NCBI GenBank assembly: GCA_003013855.2 | Contig: ML058493.1 | Span: 310,001-374,000, forward strand | Direction: 5' to 3' | Source of the DNA: Liriodendron chinense | Taxonomy: Eukaryota; Streptophyta; Magnoliopsida; Magnoliales; Magnoliaceae | Length of the DNA stretch: 64,000 bases | Part shown: positions 54,250 through 64,000 of the stretch, one piece after another | Layout of the letters: each line of letters opens with the position of its first letter | Numbering within the stretch: the stretch's first letter is position 1 | Notes under the pieces: generated by a model | Database searches by the model: none | What the model was told of the DNA's origin: nothing | What the model saw: the letters and a program-made list of their open reading frames with translations, nothing else | Program-made: the position numbers and the translations under genes

Positions 54250-56409
54250 TTAGTGTAATACTCCAAAAACATTTGTGCTTATGTAGGTACACGAGTGCTT
54301 ATCCTAGTTGCATCCCAATTTGAATTCGTGCTTTTAGGAAAATGAAACTTGGACTTCAACACTCGAATACATACTTAGACCTGAAATTACATTGGTAGTC
54401 TAATATGACACCTATGTCTACGTGTGGAAGCTAATTAGGACCTTCTAAAATTCTTTTCACCTACACTTCCAAGCTTAAGTGGGTCCAATCACAAGACTAG
54501 AATATGGTTAAGAGATAAGCTACCTAGTTTAAGCATGCATAGATAAACAAATGATTAAACTAATCAGGCACCTAATCTATGCAACTTAAGTAGACTATAT
54601 AAGAATGGATTATATAAGCTTAAGTCAACTCAAGAAGTGAAAGTACATCTTATGTGTGTGGATGTTGCCTAACAAGTGCCTAACATATATTCATAATTAA
54701 ACAAATTAAACATAATGCATAATAAGAAATGTGCTCAAATACAATCATAAACACAACAAAGTATAGTGGTTCAACTTTGGGTCTACTCCACTTCCGGTTC
54801 AAGTATTCAATCCCTTTGAGCACATCGGCATTCACTAGGGAGTTTAAATCAGGCTCCTTCAAACTTAAGTATTTTAACTCGGATCCATCCAACCGGGGAG
54901 TTTGCAGGTTACTCCCAACCTACACGTTCACACCCGTGTTGGTGGCTCCCCTTAGAGACTTATTTAGGCTTACTTAAGCCAAGGTCCTACAACCGAACCT
55001 CAATTTAAACTTCATTCATGAGTCAAGGTCCTACAATCGAACTTCAATGATTTTACGCTTTACAACCAAGCCAAGGTCTTACAACCAAACCTAGCATTTA
55101 CTCTCGCCGGAGGCTCCCCACTTGGAGACTAAATTCGACCCTACAATCAGGTCTAGGTCCTTCAACCAAATCTATCAAGTTTGACAAAAAAATTTCTACA
55201 CTCAATTTCCATTGGAAAAAGAGCGGTTAGACTCAATACAAATTGATAACCTTACTTGTCGGAGGGTTGCTTCTTCTCTCTCCCGTGCTTAAATTAGCTC
55301 CCCTTGTGCTCCCCCGATCTTTGATGTTGTTACATCGCCAATGCTCCAGCTCCAAGATCAGCAGCCTTGCATACGATGATCCAATGGAGATGCCAAAAGT
55401 GCTAGGAGGGTAGATTTGAGATCTCTATAACTAATGGGAATGGGTTGCCTAAAGTATCTCTCGTACAATGATCTCATCATAGAGTTTTGGATATGAATAT
55501 AACTATTAAGGTTAATTCAAACTCTAGATATCAAAAGAGGGACAAATGCATCTTCATCATGATTTTGAAATGTTCCATTATTGTGATGAATCACAAGAAA
55601 GATCACTTAGAGGATTAGGATTTGAGCCTCTAATGGTCTCCAACAATGGTGGCTTCAAACTTCTCAAAATCTCCCTCTGCTGCACAAAAACGTCTCTCCT
55701 TGTATTTAAAGAAAAATCTCCAACGGTCACAAAACAGTCGCTTCGATATATCGAAAAGGAATTTCAATTGATCGGAGTGATCTTCGATATATCGAAATGC
55801 CAGTTCAATATATCGAAGAATCTGTCTAGAGAATCAGCAAGTTACTGGACAAAACTTCTGATATATTGAAAAGGGTTTCGATATATCGAACATACTCATT
55901 TCGATATATCGAATGAATAACAATTGATCGAAGAAACTATTCAGAGAGCTTGTAAGTTTGTTGGACATACTTCAATATATTGAAATGGTCATTTCGATTA
56001 ATCGAAGATCTATTGAACTGGTCTTCGATATGATTAATCGAAGACTTATCGAATTGGTCTTCGATATATCGAGGATCTATAAAAAATTATTGTTTGGGCC
56101 TGACTGATTACAACAACTTCAACATCTTTTATTGACCTAATTTATCATTTTTTTATATGATCTAAGGCTAATAAGAATGACTAAGGGTATACCTAGTTAG
56201 TCCATGTCATCTAAGAGGATTTGAGTTTTTTGGTTCAAACGGTTAGGGTCACCAAAGCATCTCATTTACCTATTCTTCTTCCTTGATGCTTCTTGTCCAC
56301 TTAAATCTTCGGTCTTCAGCTTGCCAAGGCTCAACTGACATTACAACACATGGACTCATGTGATTGACAAGTAAGGTGCACTAGTATGCCACAGAAAAGT
56401 GCACTAACA
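54250..56409 (-). mobile_element. Probable copia (SIRE-like) LTR remnant
   Basis: The outer end on the - strand reads TGTTAGTGCACTTTTC (56,409 leftward), a typical copia LTR start. The middle (55,745-56,075) is packed with palindromic TTCGATATATCGAA-type words. The part at 54,740-55,160, with repeated phrases such as AAGGTCCTACAA and TACTCCCAACCTACACG, resembles the transcribed end of long SIRE-type LTRs. The inner boundary is not clear and no internal domains follow. This is recognised by resemblance only. Confidence 0.5.
55745..56075 (-). repeat. Cluster of TCGATATATCGA palindromes
   Basis: At least six copies of (T)TCGATATATCGA(A) or one-base variants, plus CGATTAATCGAAG and CAATTGATCG variants, occur within 330 bp. 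They alternate with phrases such as CAGAGAATC and TACTGGACA. Confidence 0.85.
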
Positions 56410-56984
56410 AGACCCTTCTACTTTATAACAACCATTGAGACCAATTTCACTTTTTATATACTTGATCAGTTATCCAGACAACCATTGAAATAGCTATTCA
56501 CCATTAGAGAAAGACATCCGACAGTTCACTTCACTTTTAGACAGCTCGATTATGGTAAACCAATTCAAAATCATCACATCTACTCATTTACATATCTATC
56601 TATAAATTCGACCATTTATCTCATTTGCTACCCATGTATAAGCTTCTCTAACCATTGAGATTTCTACCTAAAAATTCGCTCACAAGTACATGCACAAACC
56701 ATTCTAGTCGTTGCGAGTCTACACATCATAATCCACTTAATCTATTATCAATCTAAACCATTAAGATTACTATGTTTTTTAACTTAATAAGCTATATATC
56801 CAACCATTCGATTTTGATCTAAATCATCCCATCATCATGAAATTGATGAAGATCACATCTAAGTCATTTATACCCGATCATCCACCAACCTGAACCCTCC
56901 AGCACGAACCCAATACTTTGATCAACATTTTACATAGTTAAAGTTGAATTCTAATAATGGCCATAAACGTACAAAAAATGGGGC
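56410..56984. other. AT-rich interval, no gene seen
   Basis: I see only short frames and no repeats I can name. Confidence 0.4.
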
Positions 56985-57240
56985 AAAGGCTACGAATTAT
57001 ATCCGTAGCTATAAATCTATTGCTACGGATATAATTCGTAGCAGGTTTGTATCCGGTCCGTAGCTATTGGTGCTGTAGCCATAGCCTTTTAAGATATAGC
57101 TACGGATATAGTCTGTAGCTAGATTACTTCGGCTACGGACAATAGCCGTCACTATAAAAATCCAATCCGTAGCATTTTGTCTACATAACGCTACGAACGA
57201 CTTTTTAGGGGTGCGGACTATATCCGTAGCTAATGTCTTT
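56985..57240. mobile_element. CACTA-like subterminal repeat block
   Basis: The word GCTACGGATATAG(T/C) or its reverse complement (ATCCGTAGC) occurs about ten times in 240 bp in both orientations, as in subterminal regions of plant CACTA elements. I did not find a CACTA terminus next to it. Confidence 0.5.
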
Positions 57241-58139
57241 AATTTTTTTTTAATAATAACAGCATATCTAACCATTTCTAGTACATGCCCTGATAGTTCA
57301 ACCCATCTAGATGCCTTGGTAAAAAAATGTTCGGTCTGAGATATTTTGTAGGAATCCTATCAACAATGGAAAACCAAATCAAGTCTTGATCACCAATCTA
57401 TGAACTGCACCTCTATCCACTAGGATGTATGGGGACCCAGAAAAAAACTCCCCAAAGAAATAGATTTGTAGAGGATCACATCCCAACAATAAGACCAACA
57501 GATAATATGATAAAATAATAAAGGAAAATCATGATAGTGCCTAACATGGGTTTAAGTTCTAAGTAAGAAATCCTACACCCACTTGCAAACAATAAGAACA
57601 TAGAGAAATGATAAGAAATAGATTAGTTGATAGACATACTGGTTAAATGCTGAAGTTGGAATTCCTAAATTAGAAAAAAAAAAAAAAAAAAAGTAGCATC
57701 TTACGGCCCATGGGTTTCGCATACATTGCCTGGAATCCTCAAATGTTTAAGGTCGATCCCATTAAAAGCATGAGGAAACCTAAGCCTATAGTGAAAAGGT
57801 CTGTTTCCAACCAACCTACATTTAAACCCATGCACTCAAGTACTTAAGATACAAGGGATGCAGGAAGTTAGATCTTTTTAAGATCTTGAGCTATAAAAGA
57901 AGATTCTAGGAAAAAAATGCTTTTACATACCCACATGGATATAAATCATAATAAGTATAATTGCAAAAGTTGAAAAAATGAACTTCATTTACATTTTTTT
58001 GTTTTGAAAAAATGAGGGTGCACCTTTTCAAAATCAAACTGATTGCAACCAAATAATATAAGTAGACATAGATACGCTTTGGAAAGATCCCGAGGTTGAA
58101 AATAAGAACAAAAAATCACTGTGGGAGGAGTTTTATCCA

Positions 58140-58259
58140 ATAAACTTGTGCAAGTAGTGAAATTCCTTCCTCTTTCTATCATCAGGGGGCTGTACTTCAA
58201 TGGCAGTGTACAAATCAACATCATCAGCAGTAACCCGATAGTTAGGTTGCTTCACTCCT
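58140..58259 (-). CDS. Possible exon of an unidentified - strand gene
   Basis: On the - strand, an acceptor-like TTTCTAGCAACAG is followed by a frame starting GVKQPNYRVTADDVDLYTAI and continuing EVQPPDDRKRKE. The TADDVD word resembles immunoglobulin-like A9-type repeats found in some plant cytoskeletal proteins, but that is memory of a motif, not an alignment. No clear donor site follows and no neighbouring exon could be joined in frame. It may equally be a pseudogene scrap or chance. Confidence 0.25.
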
Positions 58260-58394
58260 GTTGCTAGAAATATTTTTACAAACTGAATCTTTAAGAAAAG
58301 GCAGCAATGATAGAACACTAGAAATAAGATCCATTACCAACTATGTAATTCATAAACCCATTTTCCAAATAGCGTCTCCACGGTAAAAAAGCAT

Positions 58395-58420
58395 GGTGTG
58401 TGTGTGTGTGTGTGCGCGCA
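58395..58420 (+). repeat. (GT)n microsatellite
   Basis: About nine GT units are followed by GCGCGCACG. Confidence 0.8.
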
Positions 58421-59640
58421 CGTCGTGTACATGCATGCATGTGTGTTTGTGAACAAAGTATATATCCTTGTATCCATGATGAATCACACGAATCTAAACC
58501 CAAGTATTCGCATGGTATAATTGGGTTTCCATTTTGTATACATTGGTCCAACGGTTCCATGAACTGGATCGTTGGTTTGTGGCTCCCACTGTGGAGAGAA
58601 GGCCCAAAAATTTCCCAGATAGGAAGATGTTGGCCTACATCTTCTGGGCTCCTTCAGTTAAATGTGAACTATCAATGCATCTCTTCTTAACCATCTATTT
58701 TCAAGCCACAAGTTAAATGGTTAGGATTGTCCGGGGAGATTTTTGGGGCATGCAATCAAAAGAATACAAGAATTCCTGATCTACTGCACATACTGTGCTA
58801 AATCAGCATCTAAACTATGACAGTCCAAAAATCTCTACCAGAAGCAGCTTTCAAACTATGATACTAATTACAACCTCACTTTAAACGAAATTAGGAAGCC
58901 TAAAGTTGATAAAGCATAGAACTCATTTAGCCTTTGGAGAAAAGGAAATACATGATGAAAAAAAAAAAAACAGAGACACCAAAAAAAAAAAGTGTGTACC
59001 ATGGATAGGCGAAACCATAGAAATCAGACAGATTCCATCCTAATTCCAATTTAATGATCAGATCAGTACGTAGCTCACTATGGACTGCTACAACAAAACT
59101 GAAAAATGGTCCACATTCATTAGGTAAAACAGTATAAAAAAAAAAAAAAAACATCCACAAATCAAATGGTTAGCATTATCCAATTAGCACAATTTCTAGG
59201 TTATGCACCATCTATAAAGGGGGCGTCAAATGAAGTGCTGCATCAAGTTGCCATTAAAAATTGGTTATTAGACGATAAAGTTGCCATTAAAATTTGCCAA
59301 CACGTTCCTTGTGTATGAGATCTGAACCGTTCACCATGTCGGCCAAGTGGTCTATATTGTTTCCAAGAGTGGACAGCCGGCTTGCTAACTAAATGGAGAC
59401 CTGTGACCCAGCTGATGAGTTGATCGGCTTGATGTTTGTGCATGGGGATCTTCATGATGTGTCCCATCTCCTGGACTTCCCAAATGTTATTTTGGGTCTC
59501 ACCCCGCTTTCCCTATGATTCAACTCCATTAGCTAGGACCCAAGTTACTTATTGGGCTGGATATGGCCTAGTATCTGCATTTTTTACCCACAAGTAGGCC
59601 CACCCCAAGATAACGGACATAAGGTTGGATGGGCCTTGAC

Positions 59641-59865
59641 TTGGAAGTGGATTGCGTACTGAGTAACTCAGCACGCTTAGCATCCTGAGTAAACTCTGCG
59701 GGGTTCACCGTGATTTATGTATTTCATCTGTACTGTTAGAAAAATTCTTGGGGGCTGCAGAAGTTTTGGATCAAGCTGATATTTGTTTTTTCCCTTCATT
59801 AATGTCAGGACGATAAGAGCGTGCTGAGTAACTCAGGACGCAATCTGATTTCCCTTGACTCACGC
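59641..59865. mobile_element. Small inverted-repeat element
   Basis: The left arm reads AGTGGATTGCGTACTGAGTA, then CTCAGCACGC. The right arm reads GCGTGCTGAGTAACTCAGGA, then CGCAATCTGATTTCCC, its imperfect reverse complement. The interior has TTCACCGTGATTTATGTATT, related to the fold-back family. The word GGATTGCGT is also the end of the nested element at 5,206-5,583. Confidence 0.6.
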
Positions 59866-60100
59866 CTTTTGCTCATAGATGGACCAAGAAATTCAATAGC
59901 CCGGATTGGCCCATCCTATTTGGCATTGCATTGAGTGAGTTCGGGCTATGTATGGTTAAATGGGTCTGTTTTTAATTAAAGGCCTTTAATATGTGGCCCA
60001 CTCTTGGGTCTGATATTTCGGACCTGATAGATGAGCCCATTCCTTGCTTTATCGTTGTGATGAAGTCCCTTCTACTTGTGCCATGGGACTAATCGACCTA

Positions 60101-60265
60101 TGATTAATGGACCAATCAGTTGGATATTTGTACACAGTACACAATCAGACCCATATGATTAATGGACCAATCAGTTGGATCTTTGTACACAGTACACAAT
60201 CAGACCCATATGATTAATGGACCAATCAGTTGGATCTTTGTACACAATACACAATCAGACCCATA
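60101..60265 (+). repeat. Tandem repeat, 3 x 55 bp
   Basis: Three units start at 60,101, 60,156 and 60,211, each TGATTAATGGACCAATCAGT followed by TGGAT and TTTGTACACA. They differ at only one position each, so the amplification is recent. A fourth, broken unit starts at 60,266. Confidence 0.92.
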
Positions 60266-60813
60266 TGATGAATGGACAGGATCATTGACCATTGTGCCAT
60301 ATGCCAACTTGATTGCAACGCATCAGACAAGGAAATTGGCACACTGCGGTCTGATTTCCCTTTATTAGCAATTTAGCATATTATTTCAGGAGCAGGTTGC
60401 TGTTGGTTAGCGCAGCATGGTCGGATCATGGTCAAAGTGCAACAAGGAGTGGGTCCCACTTTTTTCAAAAAATATCTAATTGGTGGTGGGATTAAACGGT
60501 GATTGATGGGGGAAGACTTGGCCGGCATCAGCCTAAAGGCCCCATAAGTTGGCCCAGATCATCTATACTTATTTAACATGGGTGGGCTCAGTATTTTCGT
60601 TGGTGACTTGGCATGGCCAGAGCCTGATTACTCCTTTAACTTATTGGCTGTGTTAGGCCTGGACTTGGGTCATTATCTCATGGCTGAACTCGGACGAGTT
60701 TCAGCCCTTAAGTACATTGGGCTGGGCCCGGCATTGGTCCTAGCCCAGCCACAGCCCTATTTGATTGAAATGGTCATGAAAGGAAAAAGATTAAAGTGTG
60801 TTAGAGAGAAAAA

Positions 60814-60848
<35 letters not shown>
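60814..60848 (+). repeat. (G)35 homopolymer
   Basis: Thirty-five consecutive G residues are flanked by AAA and AGAC. A run this long is rare in plant DNA, and its true length is hard to sequence. The glycine-rich open frame across it is not a gene. Confidence 0.85.
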
Positions 60849-60849
<1 letters not shown>

Positions 60850-61693
60850 GACTAACCCACTTGTGGTGTCGCAGTTGACTCCTTGATCCACCTAATTTTT
60901 AGGCCAGTGTCCTAACTTGAGCTAACATGATGGACATACAGAGTGCATGTCATAGTCATTAGAGTGGGCCCCACAAGGCTTTTGCTATATCCTATCTCTA
61001 ATTAGGCACTTCATGCCAGTTACACTCAAAGAAGAGGAGAGGTTGGTATGGTCTACACATAGTAAAAAAAGTGAAAGGAAGTGGGTTCAATCTAGACCAT
61101 TCATAGCACTTTATAAGATAAAATCTAAACCATCCTCGTTAGACAACTACAATTTTTAATGGCAACTTTACGTGTGTGATGTAGGACAAAAGTCTCCAAC
61201 AAGAACATCCTAGCAATCCAATGAAGTGCTGCATCAAAACACAATTGTACATTGCCTATGCAGCCAAGCATGTGCAGTATAACCATCTTAGAGTTATATC
61301 ATTCTCTAATGAGGACATGCATAGCATCCTAGAGTTTTCAGTCTGTACTAGTACAACCCATTGTTCAAATGATCCAGACCATTTCAATTCTTTTCAATTA
61401 GCATCCAAACACATGCTACGAATACTACTGGAGACCAAAACACAATCCTCAATTTTGTTGTCTACAAAAGCATCTAAAACATGATAATTCAAGAAATTCT
61501 GAATAGGCTAGAAACAAAGGAGAAATACCAAGACATATCGTATGTACCTCAAGAGGCATGAGAGCTGTTAGAATAAACCTGTACACATAAACAAATATAT
61601 CAATAAGACCCAAAAATACCGACCTTTCATATTTATGGAAGATTACAAGGAGGGGAAATGAAAGAAGCAGAAAAAATAACGAAATTCCAAGGA

Positions 61694-62045
61694 TTTTTTT
61701 TTTTTTTTTGTAAAGAGTAACTCTTTCATTAACAGCAAACCAGAATTACATTCGGGCAAGATCCCACCAAGAAAACGAAGGGATCCCGCCTAGCATAAGC
61801 TACCATTTACAGACAAAACGGCCCCCTCAACCCCGCCAACTGAACTAAAAGAAAAAAGAAAAAACCACTGAATCATCCTCATCATAACATCTAGGTCACC
61901 GTTCCCCTTTTTTGTTACTCTTCCTCAATCTAATAAGGCCTATATACCTACATTGTCCAAAGCAAGGGAGCCTCTGATCAGCATGGGGAGCTCACCTTTA
62001 ACTGTTGGAAAGATCATGGCAACCTCCATTGCAAAAGAAGAAAAT
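61694..62045 (-). mobile_element. 5'-truncated LINE (3' end)
   Basis: A poly-T (61,694-61,709) is followed by a LINE 3' UTR (CATTCGGGCAAGATCCCACC, similar to CATTCGGG in LINE-B and LINE-C). On the - strand near 62,020-61,965 the end block ELPMLIRGSLALDNVG appears, the last codons of a LINE RNase H domain. The rest is missing. Confidence 0.7.
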
Positions 62046-64000
62046 CATACTTAAAATGATTTTTTAAAAAAATGAATGCGTGGCGTGAATAAAGCATATT
62101 TGATTGGCTTATTCTTGGATGAGCTAAGTGTTGCATATTTGATTAATCCAAACAATCCTTTTGGCATGCCTTATTGTGAAAGACCATTGTTCAAAAATCA
62201 TACTTAAGATCATGTTGACCATCCAATCAATGGCCTTCAGACATAAAATGGCCTACAGTCCACATTTAAAAAGGAAAAGCCATTGATAAAACAATTAAAG
62301 TAATCAAATCAATGTAAATTTATACAATGGTCCACAAAGAAGACAACTAGATGGACAATACAGTGGTTTCATCTATCCATACACCCATACAGCAACTTGC
62401 AAGTGTCAAACTGGAGGACGAGTAGCATGGTTTCATCCAAAAAGGGTCTTGGTCGAAGCATTTCTTCAAACAATTATCATGCAAATTTCTATATAAAAAA
62501 GAATTAAACAGTTTTTCCTTAAAATGTATGGATACAATCTATACAAGGAATGGAGAAGCTATCAGTAGATTTTCAAAGCAAGATATCATCACATCCACAG
62601 ATTTCAACGGGCCCAAGGTCCCATCTGAAAAAAGGTGGGACATCCCAAATGCCACTTACATTGCAGCTGAGCAAACAATGAAAGTAGGCCATTCTTCAAC
62701 AATGCTGGGACTTCTTTTAGAAAGGAAACAGAGGAACGGTCCATACACCTAGTGACAAACCTGAGGGCTAAACCTGATTGATTATCTAGCCACAACAGAT
62801 AAAGTCGACAGCCCACCAGATGAATGGACTGAATCTCGTATCCACAACTAGGTTCCGAATCCAGCTCCAGCTCATGCTCCTACAAAAGAGTAAAGCCACA
62901 AATCAACATTGGATAGATATACATCATTTCATGATACATATAAATGCATCTCAAAACAGTTCTTCAAATTTGCGCTTGGGAACCTGAAGCATAGTAAACT
63001 GCTTGTAACGCCTTGAAACTCCAACTTTAATAGTGTCCTGAATATTTTGAAAAAGTCAAAAGCATAATAAATGGACACTGAAAAGGTCAACCACATTCTA
63101 CATACAATCCTCTAGTGTACAAGAACACATATTGACACAGTACCTGATTTATTCTTCTGAAAGTGTCGAGTCCATGACACTAAATGGGAATACAAAGGTA
63201 ACAACAATCCGATCATTTCCAATTTCCTGAACTGATTATGACATTCCAAAATCAATAGCGCATCTGCATCCTAAAGAATCCTAAATCTAACAAACTTCAT
63301 AAAACCCCAATTCATCTTAAGGTTTTCTTGAATAAAAATAACAAGAAACACCTCATGCATGTCCAACCAAGGGGAAGATACCATTTGATCCAGTTCTTCC
63401 TGACTACAAAATTTGGCACAAAATTCTTATAGATCATCTTGAACTTCAGTAGATTTCTTCAACAGAAAAAACCCAAAGGCAACATAGTATATTTCAAGTT
63501 ATAAAAGGAAGCATGGTACACAAATAGAAATTAAGAGCATTTTTCATCACAATCAAGTGCTTCAAAACCCTTTCAACAAAAATCAGACATTAGAAGACAA
63601 CTGATACTCTTTAATTATTAGATCATTATGCCAGGAAAGAAGAAGAAGAGCACTGCTTTCAGGGCCATACAACTCACCATCCTACGATCAATCATACAAC
63701 AGCCATCTGCACAAAGAAGAGTTGAAAATGTATCAAATCCCTCTGCAAGGCACAAAGACAGTACCAGCTTAATTCCTGTCAAAATAAAATAAAATATTCT
63801 AGACTTTTTTTTAGAGGTAATTATTTTTTTCCAAGTTATTTTGCACGTAAGCTATGGAAATTGCATATTACCAGCCTAGTCTCCTTTTTTTTCCTTTTCT
63901 TCTTCTTCTAGACATTTAACCAAGCACTTGTCATGCGCTCCCAATCTTCACTCTTCATCAGCTCTGTTCATTTGATTCATTGCATGGTTTTACTGCAAAT
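62046..64000. other. AT-rich DNA, possibly intronic, no gene established
   Basis: No long frame or domain is seen. Short - strand stretches flanked by splice-like signals occur, for example at 63,040-62,980 (a CAG, then a frame reading DTIKVGVSRRYKQFTMLQ, then GTTCCC) and at about 63,706-63,680. They are too short to identify. Confidence 0.3.

Overview
This window is nuclear DNA of a flowering plant. It holds one intact intronless subtilisin-like protease gene of plant type, plant L1-type LINEs carrying an RNase H domain, plant Ty3/gypsy and copia LTRs, CACTA and hAT remnants, and many copies of a fold-back element whose arms read like CCACCATGATGTATGTG and CCGTCCATCC. From memory, that last family is common in magnoliid-type genomes, so a magnoliid is my best guess, but this is inference.

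Layout. 1-3.9 kb: repeats plus a third, gene-less copy of the subtilase upstream region (about 1,960-3,095). 3.9-11.6 kb: upstream region A, the intact subtilase (6,084-8,351, + strand), and a LINE remnant just downstream that is shared with the second copy and broken up by fold-back and CACTA sequence. 13.7-47.9 kb: a nested transposon pile. The host layer is an old + strand LINE (LINE-A), visible as pieces at about 13,720-14,325, 24,317-25,607, 45,078-46,689 and 47,783-47,870. Inserted in it are: a nearly full-length - strand LINE (LINE-B, 14,326-24,299, 17-bp target duplication) that itself holds a 3,052-bp solo LTR (21,120-24,171, target duplication ATTGG); a decayed chromovirus-like element (25,608-45,077) whose two LTRs are split by a truncated LINE (25,831-27,478) and by a 16.2-kb Ty3/gypsy element (28,881-45,048, target duplication ACTCC), which in turn holds a second solo LTR (36,848-39,438); a 647-bp copia solo LTR (45,118-45,764); and a 1,085-bp hAT-like element (46,690-47,774, 8-bp target duplication). 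48.0-53.5 kb: upstream region B, a frameshifted subtilase pseudogene (50,056-52,323) and the shared LINE. 53.5-64 kb: microsatellites, a copia LTR remnant, CACTA-type subterminal repeats, a 55-bp tandem repeat, a LINE 3' end, and possible but weakly supported - strand exons.

The segment carrying the subtilase, about 2 kb of upstream DNA and a downstream LINE was duplicated. The two copies are now about 44 kb apart, and the nested pile makes up most of the distance. After duplication copy A stayed open. Copy B gained a 528-bp fold-back element about 310 bp upstream of its start codon and a cluster of single-base indels in its 3' half. A third upstream copy survives without any gene.

No rRNA, tRNA or CRISPR array was recognised. 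Apart from the intact subtilase, none of the long open frames looks like a host gene.
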